NCBI RefSeq assembly: GCF_005222485.1
Contig: NZ_CP029078.1
Coordinates: 3,314,001-3,378,000, forward strand
From: Streptomyces griseoviridis
GTDB taxonomy: Bacteria > Actinomycetota > Actinomycetes > Streptomycetales > Streptomycetaceae
Reading direction: 5' to 3'
DNA length: 64,000 nt
Of the stretch, positions 8,361-16,841 are shown one piece after another. Position numbers and translations under genes: made by a program. The notes under the pieces are model-generated. The model did no database searches, was not told where the DNA came from, and worked only from the letters and a program-made list of their open reading frames with translations. Numbering within the stretch: position 1 is the stretch's first letter; every line of letters begins with the position of its first letter.

Positions 8361-8553
8361 GGGTGTTCCTTTCGGTGGTGCTCGGATCTTGAGCCCACCG
8401 TGGGAGCGCGGGTCGCGCTCCGCAACCGAGCGGCTGCGACACGTCGTCAGATGTGCCGTGGGGCACGGGTATCGCCCCTGGTGAGGCGCTTGTGCGGGGG
8501 ATGCGGCCGCGTCGGGGCGCCGCTCCCGTTCGGAGCAACCCCCGGACGCGGGT

Positions 8554-8592
8554 CGGCCGCCCTCCCGCGGTGGAAGCGCGGGAGGGCGGCCG
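8554..8592 (-). terminator. Terminator of second chaplin gene
   Basis: A 16-bp perfect inverted repeat (CGGCCGCCCTCCCGCG and complement) with a 7-base loop, 30 bases past the chaplin stop at 8623. Confidence 0.8.
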
Positions 8593-8622
8593 GTGAGGGA
8601 CCGCGGGGTGCGTCCTCGGACG

Positions 8623-8862
8623 TCAGTGGTTGACGCAGGTGTTGCCGAAGGCCGGGTTCAGCAGGCCGACGACGTTGATGGTGTTGCCGCAGAGGTTGAT
8701 CGGGACGTGGACCGGAACCTGGACGGCATTGCCCGACAGCACGCCCGGCGAGTGGGCGGCCACGCCCTGCGCGCCACTGTCGGCGGAAGCGATGCCGGCG
8801 CCGCCGGCGACGGCCGCGGCGGCGGCGGTGGTAAGGACCAGGCCCTTCGCGATACGCGACAT
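8623..8862 (-). CDS. chpF: Short chaplin
   Basis: 79 residues from ATG 8862 (MSRIAKGLVLTT), with AAGGAG ten bases upstream. Signal peptide residues 1-28 end ASA. One chaplin domain follows (HSPGVLSGNAVQVPVHVPINLCGNTINVVGLLNPAFGNTCVN) with both conserved cysteines, ending three residues after the second. No sortase motif. A longer frame from 8922 exists but the ribosome binding site and signal peptide fix the start. The symbol is by remembered gene order only. The upstream region has a BldN-like promoter and a striking palindrome. Confidence 0.92.
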   Translation of the reverse strand: MSRIAKGLVLTTAAAAAVAGGAGIASADSGAQGVAAHSPGVLSGNAVQVPVHVPINLCGNTINVVGLLNPAFGNTCVNH

Positions 8863-8882
8863 GGAGAGGTGCTCCTTGGGGG

Positions 8883-8923
8883 GTTGACACAACATCCGGG
8901 CGGCTGCCCGGCGTTGTGTCAAC
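8883..8923. repeat. 41-base near-perfect palindrome at the chaplin promoter
   Basis: GTTGACACAAC (8883-8893) and GTTGTGTCAAC (8913-8923) are exact inverted repeats. Inside them CCGGGC-GGCT-GCCCGG forms a second inverted repeat. It sits 20 bases upstream of the chaplin start codon and covers most of the -10 element and the likely transcription start. Confidence 0.85.
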
Positions 8924-8946
8924 GCGTGGCGTCCGTCCGGGTTGTG
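8919..8946 (-). promoter_or_regulatory. Candidate sigma-BldN-type promoter of second chaplin
   Basis: Read on the minus strand: CACAAC, 16 bases, CGTTGA. The -10 is a perfect match to the remembered BldN consensus and the -35 keeps four of six bases. The -10 overlaps the right arm of the palindrome. Confidence 0.6.
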
Positions 8947-9109
8947 CCGCCAATGGAGTGATCTGCCGACGGGCCCTCCTTCACCATTCCGACACAGTTG
9001 TCCGCTTTCACCGCATTAGTACGGATAGCGGCTACAGTTGCGCACCTCCCGACGCACCCCTATAGCCGGTCAATCTGATGCACGACATCCCGAAAGGGCG
9101 ACGCCCGTC

Positions 9110-10204
9110 ATGCGTACTTCCCCGGGTCCTCTGCTGCGCCGCGCCCTGGCGGGCGTCCTCGCCCTGACCGCACTCGGCTCCACCGCGAGCGCCGCCGCCC
9201 CCGCGCCCCCGGTCGGGGAGGCGCGGCGGCTGCCGTTCGCGGAGCGCTACCGCGCGCTCCAGCACGGCGGGATCGTCCGCGCCGCCAACGTCTCCGTCAG
9301 CTGCCGCGCCACCGGCACCGAGGCGGCCCCCGACTGCCCCGCGGTCCGCGCGGGCGGCGCCGCCGTCAGCGGCGACTTCGACATGTTCTACGTCGACGTC
9401 GACAAGGACCCCGCCACCTACAACTCCTCCCGCGCCGAGGTCAGGCTGCCCGACACGGCCCGGGTCACGTACGCGCGGCTGTACTGGGGCGGCAATCTGC
9501 GGGTGGGCGAGCAGAAGCCGCCGAAGGACGACGGGCGGGTGCTGCTCGCGGAGCCGGGCGGCCGGTACCGGGAGGTCCTCGCGGACACCGTCGTCGGCCA
9601 CCGCACGGAGCAGGGCGCGGACGCCTACCAGGCGTCGGCCGATGTCACCGCGCTGGTGCGGCGGAGCGGTCCAGGGCTGTACACGGTGGCGCAGGTGAAC
9701 ACGGCGATGGGCCGTTCGGCGGCCGGCGCGTGGGGCGGCTGGACGCTGGTGGTGGCCTACGAGGACCCGGCCCAGCCGCTGCGCAGGCTCGCCCTGTGGG
9801 ACGGCTTCGACACCGTCAACTCCCTTGCGGGGCAGGAGATCCGGCTCGACGGGGCGGAGGTCGAGCCGGGTGCGCGCGGCCGGGCCGGGCTCGTCGCGTA
9901 CGGCGGCAGGCGCGGCGTCACCGGCGACTCACTCTCCCTGGTGACCGGTCCGGTCTCGGCCACCGCGCTGTCCGACGACGCCAACCCCCGTGCGGACGTG
10001 CTGAATTCGACCATCTCGGAGCCCGCCGACGTCCTCGCCGAGCGGGTTCCGGCGTACGCGAACACGCTGGGCTACGACTCCGACGTGTTCGATCTCCGTA
10101 CCGCACTGAGGCGCGGTGGTGACCAGCTGGCCGTCCGGCTCGTTTCCCGGCGGGACGCGGCCTGGGCCGGTGTGTTCTTCGTCGCCGTCGACGCCCAGCA
10201 GTAG
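9110..10204 (+). CDS. Secreted protein resembling the N-terminal module of large actinobacterial surface proteins
   Basis: 364 residues from ATG 9110. Signal peptide residues 1-27 end ASAAA. The mature protein is all-beta in character. It contains DFDMFYVDVDKDPATYNSSRAEVRLPDTARVTYARLYWGG, a later YQASADVTALV, GGWTLVVAYEDPAQPLRRLALWDGF and TLGYDSDVFDL. I recall this order from the front of long DUF11-repeat surface proteins, where it precedes adhesin-like repeats. Here it stands alone with no anchor, so it would be released or wall-associated. It is transcribed toward the glycan cluster, 53 bases before the first glycosyltransferase. Confidence 0.65.
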   Translation: MRTSPGPLLRRALAGVLALTALGSTASAAAPAPPVGEARRLPFAERYRALQHGGIVRAANVSVSCRATGTEAAPDCPAVRAGGAAVSGDFDMFYVDVDKDPATYNSSRAEVRLPDTARVTYARLYWGGNLRVGEQKPPKDDGRVLLAEPGGRYREVLADTVVGHRTEQGADAYQASADVTALVRRSGPGLYTVAQVNTAMGRSAAGAWGGWTLVVAYEDPAQPLRRLALWDGFDTVNSLAGQEIRLDGAEVEPGARGRAGLVAYGGRRGVTGDSLSLVTGPVSATALSDDANPRADVLNSTISEPADVLAERVPAYANTLGYDSDVFDLRTALRRGGDQLAVRLVSRRDAAWAGVFFVAVDAQQ

Positions 10205-10257
10205 GCGCGTTCCCGCCCGCATTCCCGAGCGTCGTCCGTGAGCGAGGAAACCGCGCC

Positions 10258-11430
10258 ATGCACCTGGAACCACCCGACCACCGGCCGCGGGTGCTGCACG
10301 TGACGCAGCCGGTGGACGGCGGTGTCGCCCGCGTCGTCACCGATCTGACGAGAGCTCAGCTCGCGGCCGGTCTGCGGGTCACGGTCGCCTGTCCCGAGAG
10401 CCCGCTGGCGGCCGGGCTGCGGTCGCTGGGAGCCGAGGTACGACCCTGGCGGGCCACCCGTTCGCCGGGGCCGACACTTGTTCGAGAGGTACGCCGTCTG
10501 GGTCGGATCGTCGCGGAGGTGCGTCCCGATCTGGTGCACGCGCACAGCGCCAAGGCCGGCCTCGCCGGACGGCTCGCGGTGCGCGGGCGCGTCCCCACCG
10601 TCTTCCAGCCGCACGCCTGGTCCTTCGAGGCCGTCGGCGGGGCGACGGCCGGCCTCGCGCGCGGCTGGGAGCGGTGGGGGGCGCGCTGGGCCTCCCGGGT
10701 GGTGTGCGTGAGCGAGGCGGAGCGCACGACCGGCGTGCGCGCCGGGATCGACGGCCAGTGGCGCGTCGTCCGCAACGGTGTCGACCCCGAGCGCTTCCGC
10801 CCCGCCGCCGCACACCCCGCGCGGGCCGCGCTGCTGCCGGACCTCGACCCGGACGCGCCGCTGGTGGTCTGCGTCGGGCGGCTGTGCCGGCAGAAGGGCC
10901 AGGACGTCCTCCTCGACGCCTGGGAGTTCGTCTCCCGGCAGGTGCCCGCCGCGCGCCTCGTGCTGGTCGGCGACGGCCCCGACCGCGAGCGGCTGACGGA
11001 CCTGGCGCCCCCGTCCGTGCGGTTCGCCGGCGCCGTCGCGGACCCCGCGCCCTGGTACCAGGCCGCCGATCTGGTGGTGCTGCCGTCCCGCTGGGAGGGG
11101 ATGGCGCTCGCGCCGCTCGAGGCGATGGCCTGCGGGCGGCCCGTGGTCGCCAGCGACGTGGACGGCGCCCGGGAGAGCCTGCCCGCCGCCCTCGCGCCGC
11201 GCTGCCTGGTCAGGCCCGACCGGCCGCCGCTGCTGGCCGCCGCCCTCACCGAGCTGCTCCTCGACCCGGTGCTGCGCACCTCGCTCGGGCAGCAGGGCCG
11301 GCACTACGTCCTGTCCACGCACGACGTGCGGCACACGGCCGAGGCGGTGGCGGACGTCTACCGCGAACTGCTCGGCGACGCCGTCGTGCCCGCCGTGCCG
11401 TCCGAGAGCAGGGAGTCGATCCAGTCGTGA
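10258..11430 (+). CDS. GT4-family glycosyltransferase
   Basis: 390 residues from ATG 10258, with GAGGAAA upstream. The N-terminal glycogen-phosphorylase-type half starts VLHVTQPVDGGVARVVTDLTRAQ and includes LVHAHSAKAGLAGRLA. The C-terminal nucleotide-sugar half has VVCVGRLCRQKGQDVLLDAW and the retaining GT4 EX7E region (PSRWEGMALAPLEAMACGRPVVAS). It would add a sugar to a lipid-linked repeat unit on the inner face of the membrane. First gene of an eight-gene run in which almost every stop overlaps or abuts the next start. Its own stop overlaps the next GTG (GTGA). Confidence 0.9.
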   Translation: MHLEPPDHRPRVLHVTQPVDGGVARVVTDLTRAQLAAGLRVTVACPESPLAAGLRSLGAEVRPWRATRSPGPTLVREVRRLGRIVAEVRPDLVHAHSAKAGLAGRLAVRGRVPTVFQPHAWSFEAVGGATAGLARGWERWGARWASRVVCVSEAERTTGVRAGIDGQWRVVRNGVDPERFRPAAAHPARAALLPDLDPDAPLVVCVGRLCRQKGQDVLLDAWEFVSRQVPAARLVLVGDGPDRERLTDLAPPSVRFAGAVADPAPWYQAADLVVLPSRWEGMALAPLEAMACGRPVVASDVDGARESLPAALAPRCLVRPDRPPLLAAALTELLLDPVLRTSLGQQGRHYVLSTHDVRHTAEAVADVYRELLGDAVVPAVPSESRESIQS

Positions 11431-12854
11431 CCGCGGAAAGCACCGTCCCCTCGCCCGGAGGCCAGCCACGGGACCTCGGATTCTCACCCGTCGCGGTCCT
11501 GCCGCCACGCGGCTTCACCGCGGGATTCCGCTTCCCCGTCCGGCGCCCGCGCACCCGGCCCGTCTCACCGGTGCCGCTGCTCGCCGCCGACCTGGCCGCC
11601 GCCCTGACCGGCGCCCTGGTGTTCGCCGACGCCGCCCACCGGCCGCTGCTGACAGCCCTGTTGGTCGCCGCGTCGATGCTGACCCGACCGCACCCGCCGC
11701 GTCCCGCACCCGGCGTCCTGGACGAACTGCCCACCGTGTGCGGCCGGATCGCGGTCGCCTGGACGGTGCTCGCGACGTTCCTCGCCGCCTGGTCACCGCA
11801 GTCGGCGCTGACCTTCCGCACCCTGCTGCTCGGCTTCCTGATCCAGTCGGCCGTCTGCTGCGCGGGCCGGGCCCTGGCCCACTGGCGGCGCAGGACGGCG
11901 CTCCTGAACCACCCACGGGCCGCCCTCGTCATCGGCCCGGCCGCCACCGCCCAGCGAGTGGCCGCGGCCGTGCTGCGCCACCCGCGGCACGGCATCCGCC
12001 CGGTCGGCGTCGTCGCCGAACACCCGGACGGCGCCGAGGGGTTGCCGGTGCTGACGACCGGTCAGGAGGTGCAGCGCGCGCTCATCCAGAACGGCGTGCG
12101 GGACGTCCTCGCGGTGCACGCCTCGGTCCGCACCCAGCAGGGGCCGCTGCTGCGGGCGCTCGCCGAGTCGGGCTGCGCCATCTGGGAGGTCGACGCGGAC
12201 GCCCCCTCGTACGCGAGCCGCGACCAGCTCGCCGGGTTCTCCTGCCGGCGGCTCGACATGGGGTCGGGCCGCCGCCGCGGCAGCGCGGGCAAGCGGGCCC
12301 TCGACATGCTGGTCTCGGGCCTCCTGCTGCTGCTGGTCTCCCCGCTGCTGCTGGGGTGCGCGGTGGCGCTGCGCCTCTTCGTCGGGCCGGGCGTGGTGTT
12401 CAGACAGGAGCGCGTCGGACAGCACGGCAGACCCTTCACGCTGCTGAAGTTCCGCACCCACCGCCCGGCCGACGAGCACGAGGCGGCGACCCGCTGGAGC
12501 GTCGCGGACGAGCACCGCATGCCGTGGTTCTGCCGCTTCCTGCGCCGCACCTCGCTCGACGAGCTGCTCCAGCTGTGGAACGTCTTCTGGGGCGACATGA
12601 GCCTGGTCGGCCCGCGCCCCGAACGCCCCTACTTCGTCGCCCAGTTCAGCCAGACCTACCCCGGCTACGCGGCCCGCCACCGGATGCGCACCGGCATCAC
12701 GGGACTGGCCCAGATCAACGGGCTGCGCGGGGACACCTCGATCGAGGACCGGGCCCGTTTCGACAACGCCTACATCGACAACTGGTCGCTGTGGCAGGAC
12801 ATCTGCATCCTGCTGCGCACCGCAGCCGCCCTCGTGCGGCCGACGGGAAGCTGA
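11427..12854 (+). CDS. Polyprenyl-phosphate sugar-1-phosphate transferase (priming enzyme)
   Basis: 475 residues from GTG 11427, overlapping the previous stop. The N-terminal half is a membrane and CoA-binding-like region (hydrophobic spans about residues 50-160, then ALVIGPAATAQRVAAAVLRHPRHGIRPVGVV). The C-terminal bacterial sugar transferase domain starts KRALDMLVSGLLLLLVSPLLLG and contains FRQERVGQHGRPFTLLKFRT, FLRRTSLDELLQLWNVFWGDMSLVGPRPERPYFV and RTGITGLAQINGLRG. It would transfer a sugar-1-phosphate from UDP-sugar to undecaprenyl phosphate, the first committed step of repeat-unit synthesis. Closest type is WbaP/CpsE-like. The sugar cannot be told from sequence. Confidence 0.9.
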   Translation: MTAESTVPSPGGQPRDLGFSPVAVLPPRGFTAGFRFPVRRPRTRPVSPVPLLAADLAAALTGALVFADAAHRPLLTALLVAASMLTRPHPPRPAPGVLDELPTVCGRIAVAWTVLATFLAAWSPQSALTFRTLLLGFLIQSAVCCAGRALAHWRRRTALLNHPRAALVIGPAATAQRVAAAVLRHPRHGIRPVGVVAEHPDGAEGLPVLTTGQEVQRALIQNGVRDVLAVHASVRTQQGPLLRALAESGCAIWEVDADAPSYASRDQLAGFSCRRLDMGSGRRRGSAGKRALDMLVSGLLLLLVSPLLLGCAVALRLFVGPGVVFRQERVGQHGRPFTLLKFRTHRPADEHEAATRWSVADEHRMPWFCRFLRRTSLDELLQLWNVFWGDMSLVGPRPERPYFVAQFSQTYPGYAARHRMRTGITGLAQINGLRGDTSIEDRARFDNAYIDNWSLWQDICILLRTAAALVRPTGS

Positions 12855-12857
12855 GCC

Positions 12858-14213
12858 GTGAGCCACGCCCTGACCCTGGCCCTGCCCCGTGCGCGGGCCT
12901 TCTCCCCGGTGCTGCCGGTCGTCGCCGTGGTCGCGCTGCTGACGCTGCCGGTCGCGCAGGACGGCGACGGCGGCGCGGGACCCGCCGACGCGGCCTCGGC
13001 GCTGCTGGTGCTGTACTGCGCGATCCGCCAACTACGGGAGCGCAGACGCCCGTTGACGCCGACGGCGGCCGTCGTGCTGGGGCTGCCCGTGGTCGGGCTC
13101 GCGGTGGCCGCCGTGGGGGCGTCCTCGGCGTCCGCCGGGATCGGCGGCATGGGCCGCTACCTCCAGATCTTCGTGCTGGTCCCGGCGGCCGTGCTGCTGC
13201 TGGTCAGGGACCGGGCCGACTTCCGGGTCCTCGCCTGGTCGTTCGTCGCGCTGGCGGGCTGGCAGGGCGCGGTCGGTGTGCACCAGTACCTCACCGCGAC
13301 CGGCGCCTCCTACCAGGGCGAGGAGATCCGCGCGGTCGGCACCTTCGGACCGCAGGACGTGATGGGGATGGCCACGGTCGTCTCGTTCGGCCTGGTCTGC
13401 GCGCTCGGCCTGGCCCTCGGACCCGGCACCGCACGGCGCCGGGCCCTCGCCGCCGGCTGCGCCCTCGCCCTGCTGGCGCCGCTCGCGCTCTCCTTCAGCC
13501 GCGGCGCCTGGATCGCGACGGCGGTCGCCTGCGCCCTCCAACTCGCCCTGGCCGGAGTGCGCAGGGCCCTGCGGATCGGCGCGGCCGTGGCCGCCGCCGG
13601 GGTGGTCCTGATCGGCGGCCTCGGCGTCGGCTCGACGGTCCTCCAGGACCGGATCGACAGCATCACTCAGGTCACCGACGCGCCCGACCAGTCGGTCGTC
13701 GACCGGTACACGCTGTGGGCCGCGGCCGTCGGGATCTGGCGCGAACACCCGCTCACCGGCGTCGGGTTGAAGGACTTCCCCGAGTACCGGGACGGCCACG
13801 CCTCGCTCGCGCTGTCCGCGGGCAGCGACACCGACGGCGCGGGCGCGGGCTTTCGCCGCCAGGCGCTGCTCTCCCCGCACAACATGTATCTGCTGGTCCT
13901 CGCCGAGCAGGGGCTGATCGGCCTGGTCGCGCTCGCGGGCGGCTGGCTCGCGCTGCTGGTGTGCGCGCTGCGCGGCCTCGGGCGGGCGCACCGCTCGGGC
14001 ACCGGCCTGGACTGCGCGCTGATCGGCTGCGGGCTGCTGATCTGGCAGCTGATCGACTTCGGCTACGCCGACATCGGTGGTCCGTCCACGGTGCTGACGG
14101 CGGTGTGCTTCGGCCTGGTGGCGTGGTGGGCGCTGGCCGGCGCCGACGGCACCCGGGCAGGCGCGCCCGCGCCGGTCCCCCGCCCGCTGCCGGAACAGGC
14201 GGCGACCCGATGA
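12858..14213 (+). CDS. O-antigen ligase/polymerase-like membrane protein (Wzy/WaaL type)
   Basis: 451 residues from GTG 12858, three bases after the previous stop. About 10-12 hydrophobic segments run through the protein. A large loop near residues 265-340 contains the family pattern GIWREHPLTGVGLKDFPEYRDGH...LSPHNMYLLVLAEQGLIGLVAL. Wzy/WaaL-like enzymes join lipid-linked repeats or move glycan to an acceptor on the outer face of the membrane; with a priming transferase and flippase nearby, polymerisation is the likely job. Stop overlaps the next start (ATGA). Confidence 0.85.
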   Translation: MSHALTLALPRARAFSPVLPVVAVVALLTLPVAQDGDGGAGPADAASALLVLYCAIRQLRERRRPLTPTAAVVLGLPVVGLAVAAVGASSASAGIGGMGRYLQIFVLVPAAVLLLVRDRADFRVLAWSFVALAGWQGAVGVHQYLTATGASYQGEEIRAVGTFGPQDVMGMATVVSFGLVCALGLALGPGTARRRALAAGCALALLAPLALSFSRGAWIATAVACALQLALAGVRRALRIGAAVAAAGVVLIGGLGVGSTVLQDRIDSITQVTDAPDQSVVDRYTLWAAAVGIWREHPLTGVGLKDFPEYRDGHASLALSAGSDTDGAGAGFRRQALLSPHNMYLLVLAEQGLIGLVALAGGWLALLVCALRGLGRAHRSGTGLDCALIGCGLLIWQLIDFGYADIGGPSTVLTAVCFGLVAWWALAGADGTRAGAPAPVPRPLPEQAATR

Positions 14214-16087
14214 AGGCGACCCCCTCGCACACCCCCAGCCCGCCCGGCACACCCCCGGCTCCCCAGGAGGAGACCGGGGCCCCGACACGTTCCGACCCCC
14301 TCACGCGGACGGACGGGAGCGGCGCGAGCGACGGCAGCGGCGGAAGCGGCGGACACGACGACGGGAGCCGAGCGGCGGACGGCAGGGACGGCAGGGACGG
14401 CAGGGACGGCGCGAACGAGCCCGGCACCGCCGCCGCCACCCCCGTCCCCCCGCCGCCCGTCACCGTGCCCGCCGCCCGGGGCGCAGCGCCCGCGTTGCCG
14501 CGGGGCGGTGTCGAGGCGCCCGTCTCCGGCGGGTTCCTCGCCAAGGCGGCGCTGGTCACCGCGGCCCTCTCGATCGCGGGGGCGCTGCTCGGGCTGGTGC
14601 GGGACCAGGCGCTGGCACGGCTGTTCGGGGCCGGCAGTGAGACCGACGCGTTCCTGGTGGCCTGGACGGTCCCCGAGTTCGCGGCGACGCTGCTCATCGA
14701 GGACGGGCTGGCCTTCGCGCTGATCCCGGCGTTCAGCCTGGCGCTTGCCAGGCGCGCGCAGGGGGCGCCGGGCGATCCGGTGCGCGCGCTGGTGGCCAGC
14801 ACCCTGCCCCGGCTGTCGCTGGCGTTCGCCGCGGTGGGCGCGCTGCTCGCGGCGACCGCGCCCTATCTGGTCGAGGCCCTCGCGCCAGGGCTGCCCGACC
14901 CCGCGCTCGCGGTGGACTGCACCCGGCTGACGGCGACCTGCGTCCTGACCTTCGGCCTCGCCGGGTACTCCAGCGCGGCCCTGCGCGCCCACCGGCGCTT
15001 CCTGGCGCCCGCCGCGATCTACGTGGCGTACAACGTCGGCATCATCGCGGGGATGTTCCTGCTCGGCGGGGCGTGGGGGGTGCGCTCGGCTGCGGCCGGC
15101 GTCGCGTTCGGCGGCTGCCTGATGGTCCTCGTCCAACTGCCTTTTCTGTGGCGGCAGTTGCGGTCGCATGAGAGCGAGATCCCGGAGATCGAGGTGGCCG
15201 GCGGGCAGCCGCGGCGGCTCGACGTCGCGCTGATGGCGACCGTGCTGCTGTTCGCGCTGTGCCGGCAGTCCCAGGTCCTCATCGAGCGGTTCCTCGGCTC
15301 CAGCCTGCCCTCCGGCGCCATCTCCCACCTCAACTACGCGCAGAAGGTCGCGCAGATCCCGATGACGCTGTCGATGATGCTGTGCACGGTCACCTTCCCT
15401 GTGGTCGCGCGGGCGCTCGCCGACGGCGACGTCGAACGGGCCAGGGACCGGGTGGAGCGGGATCTGGCGCTGGCCGCGTTCGTGGTGCTGCTGGGCGCCG
15501 CCGCGGTGATCGCCTGCGCCCCGCAGATCGTCGAACTCCTTTTCCAGCGCGGCGCGTTCACCGCGCGGGACACGGCCGCGACGGCCTCCGTGATACGGGT
15601 GTACGCGCTCGGGCTGCTCGGCCAGACCCTGGTCGGCGTGCTGGTGCGCTCCTACTTCTCGGCGGGCCGCCCCTGCTGGTACCCGGTCGCCGCGATGGCG
15701 GCCGGTATCGCCGTGACGACCTGCGTCGGCGCCTGGGCCGTCGGCCCGTGGGGCGTCTCGGGCATCGCGCTCGCCAACGCCACCGGCATCACCACCACGG
15801 CCGCCCTGCTGCTGGCCGGCACCGGACCGCGCAGCGTCCCGATCCGCACCCGGCGGGTGCTGGTGGAGCTGGGCAAGCCGGTCCAGGCCGCTGTCGGCGC
15901 GACGGCGGCCGGCGCGTTCACCGCGCACCACATCGGTTCCGCCGTGCTCGGTCTCGCCGTCGGCTGCGTCACCGTGGCCGTCGTCTTCGTCGTGCTCGGC
16001 TGGGCTCTGGGCGCCCAGGGCTTCGCGCCCGCGCTCCGTTCTGTACGTTCCGTGATCCGGAGGCTCACGTATGCCCGCATCCGTTGA
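14210..16087 (+). CDS. MurJ-family lipid-linked glycan flippase with long disordered N-terminus
   Basis: 625 residues from ATG 14210. The first 100 or so residues are Pro/Gly/Ser/Asp-rich with a triple RDG repeat and look disordered and cytoplasmic. The rest is a 14-segment MVF/MurJ fold (FLAKAALVTAALSIAGALLGLVRDQALARLFGAGSETDAFLVAWTVPE; IERFLGSSLPSGAISHLNYAQKVAQIPM; LLFQRGAFTARDT). It probably flips the undecaprenyl-linked repeat unit for polymerisation, standing in for Wzx. It may be a paralogue of the essential peptidoglycan MurJ, specialised for this cluster. Overlaps the next gene by 17 bases. Confidence 0.88.
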   Translation: MKATPSHTPSPPGTPPAPQEETGAPTRSDPLTRTDGSGASDGSGGSGGHDDGSRAADGRDGRDGRDGANEPGTAAATPVPPPPVTVPAARGAAPALPRGGVEAPVSGGFLAKAALVTAALSIAGALLGLVRDQALARLFGAGSETDAFLVAWTVPEFAATLLIEDGLAFALIPAFSLALARRAQGAPGDPVRALVASTLPRLSLAFAAVGALLAATAPYLVEALAPGLPDPALAVDCTRLTATCVLTFGLAGYSSAALRAHRRFLAPAAIYVAYNVGIIAGMFLLGGAWGVRSAAAGVAFGGCLMVLVQLPFLWRQLRSHESEIPEIEVAGGQPRRLDVALMATVLLFALCRQSQVLIERFLGSSLPSGAISHLNYAQKVAQIPMTLSMMLCTVTFPVVARALADGDVERARDRVERDLALAAFVVLLGAAAVIACAPQIVELLFQRGAFTARDTAATASVIRVYALGLLGQTLVGVLVRSYFSAGRPCWYPVAAMAAGIAVTTCVGAWAVGPWGVSGIALANATGITTTAALLLAGTGPRSVPIRTRRVLVELGKPVQAAVGATAAGAFTAHHIGSAVLGLAVGCVTVAVVFVVLGWALGAQGFAPALRSVRSVIRRLTYARIR

Positions 16088-16841
16088 CACCGCCGCTCCC
16101 ACGACCACCGGCAGACACACCACCCCTGGCCCGGTGCCGTGGGTGGCCATGTACCACTCCGTCGGCGACTGCTCCGACGACCCGTACCGCATCACGGTCA
16201 CCCCCGAGCGGCTGAGCGCGCAGCTGCGTTGGCTGCGCGGCCGCGGGCTGCGGGGCGTCTCCATGGGCGAGCTGCTCGCCGCCCGCGCCCGCGGCGAGGG
16301 CCACGACCTGGTGGGGCTCACCTTCGACGACGGGTACACCGACTTCGTCGACAACGCCCTTCCGGTGCTGCGGCGTTGGGGGTGCGGCGGCACCCTCTTC
16401 GTGCTGCCGGGACGGCTCGGCGGCGTCAACGCCTGGGACCCGCTGGGCCCGCGCAAGCCGCTGCTGAGCGCGCACGGCATCCGGCGGGCCGCGGCGGCGG
16501 GCGTCGAGATCGGCTCGCACGGCCTCACCCACGTCGACCTGACCCGCGCCGACGACGCCGTCCTGGCCGCGGAGGTCGCCGAAAGCCGGGCGCTGCTCCA
16601 GGAGTTGACGGACACGCCGGTCGACGGGTTCTGCTACCCGTACGGCACGGTCGACCGGCGGGCCGCCGACGCCGTGCGGGAGGCCGGTTACGGCTACGCC
16701 TGCGCCATCGACCCCGGTCAGCTGAATGGGTTCTTCGCACTCCCGCGCGTACACATCGGGCAGAACGACACCGCCGTGCGGCTCTACCTCAAGCACCGGC
16801 TGCACCGGCTGCGACGCCGGCCCGTCGAGGGGCTGCGGTGA
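16071..16841 (+). CDS. Polysaccharide deacetylase (NodB-like, CE4)
   Basis: 256 residues. The NodB motifs are present: TFDDGYTDF (motif 1, residues about 83-91, with the catalytic and metal aspartates) and GSHGLTHVDL (motif 2, metal histidines). FCYPYGTVD matches motif 3. No signal peptide or membrane segment is evident, so it may act on a cytoplasmic-side intermediate, or be exported by an unknown route. It would remove N- or O-acetyl groups from the glycan. Start overlaps the flippase gene; stop overlaps the next GTG (GTGA). Confidence 0.88.
   Translation: MPASVDTAAPTTTGRHTTPGPVPWVAMYHSVGDCSDDPYRITVTPERLSAQLRWLRGRGLRGVSMGELLAARARGEGHDLVGLTFDDGYTDFVDNALPVLRRWGCGGTLFVLPGRLGGVNAWDPLGPRKPLLSAHGIRRAAAAGVEIGSHGLTHVDLTRADDAVLAAEVAESRALLQELTDTPVDGFCYPYGTVDRRAADAVREAGYGYACAIDPGQLNGFFALPRVHIGQNDTAVRLYLKHRLHRLRRRPVEGLR

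Noticed and set aside
11738..16087. Very long open frame (about 1450 codons) on the plus strand across the polymerase and flippase genes
   Set aside because: Only its last part (from 14210) is the real flippase gene. The rest is Arg/Pro/Ala-rich and lies over the priming transferase and polymerase genes, which have clear family motifs in other frames. Such frames are expected in this GC-rich DNA.
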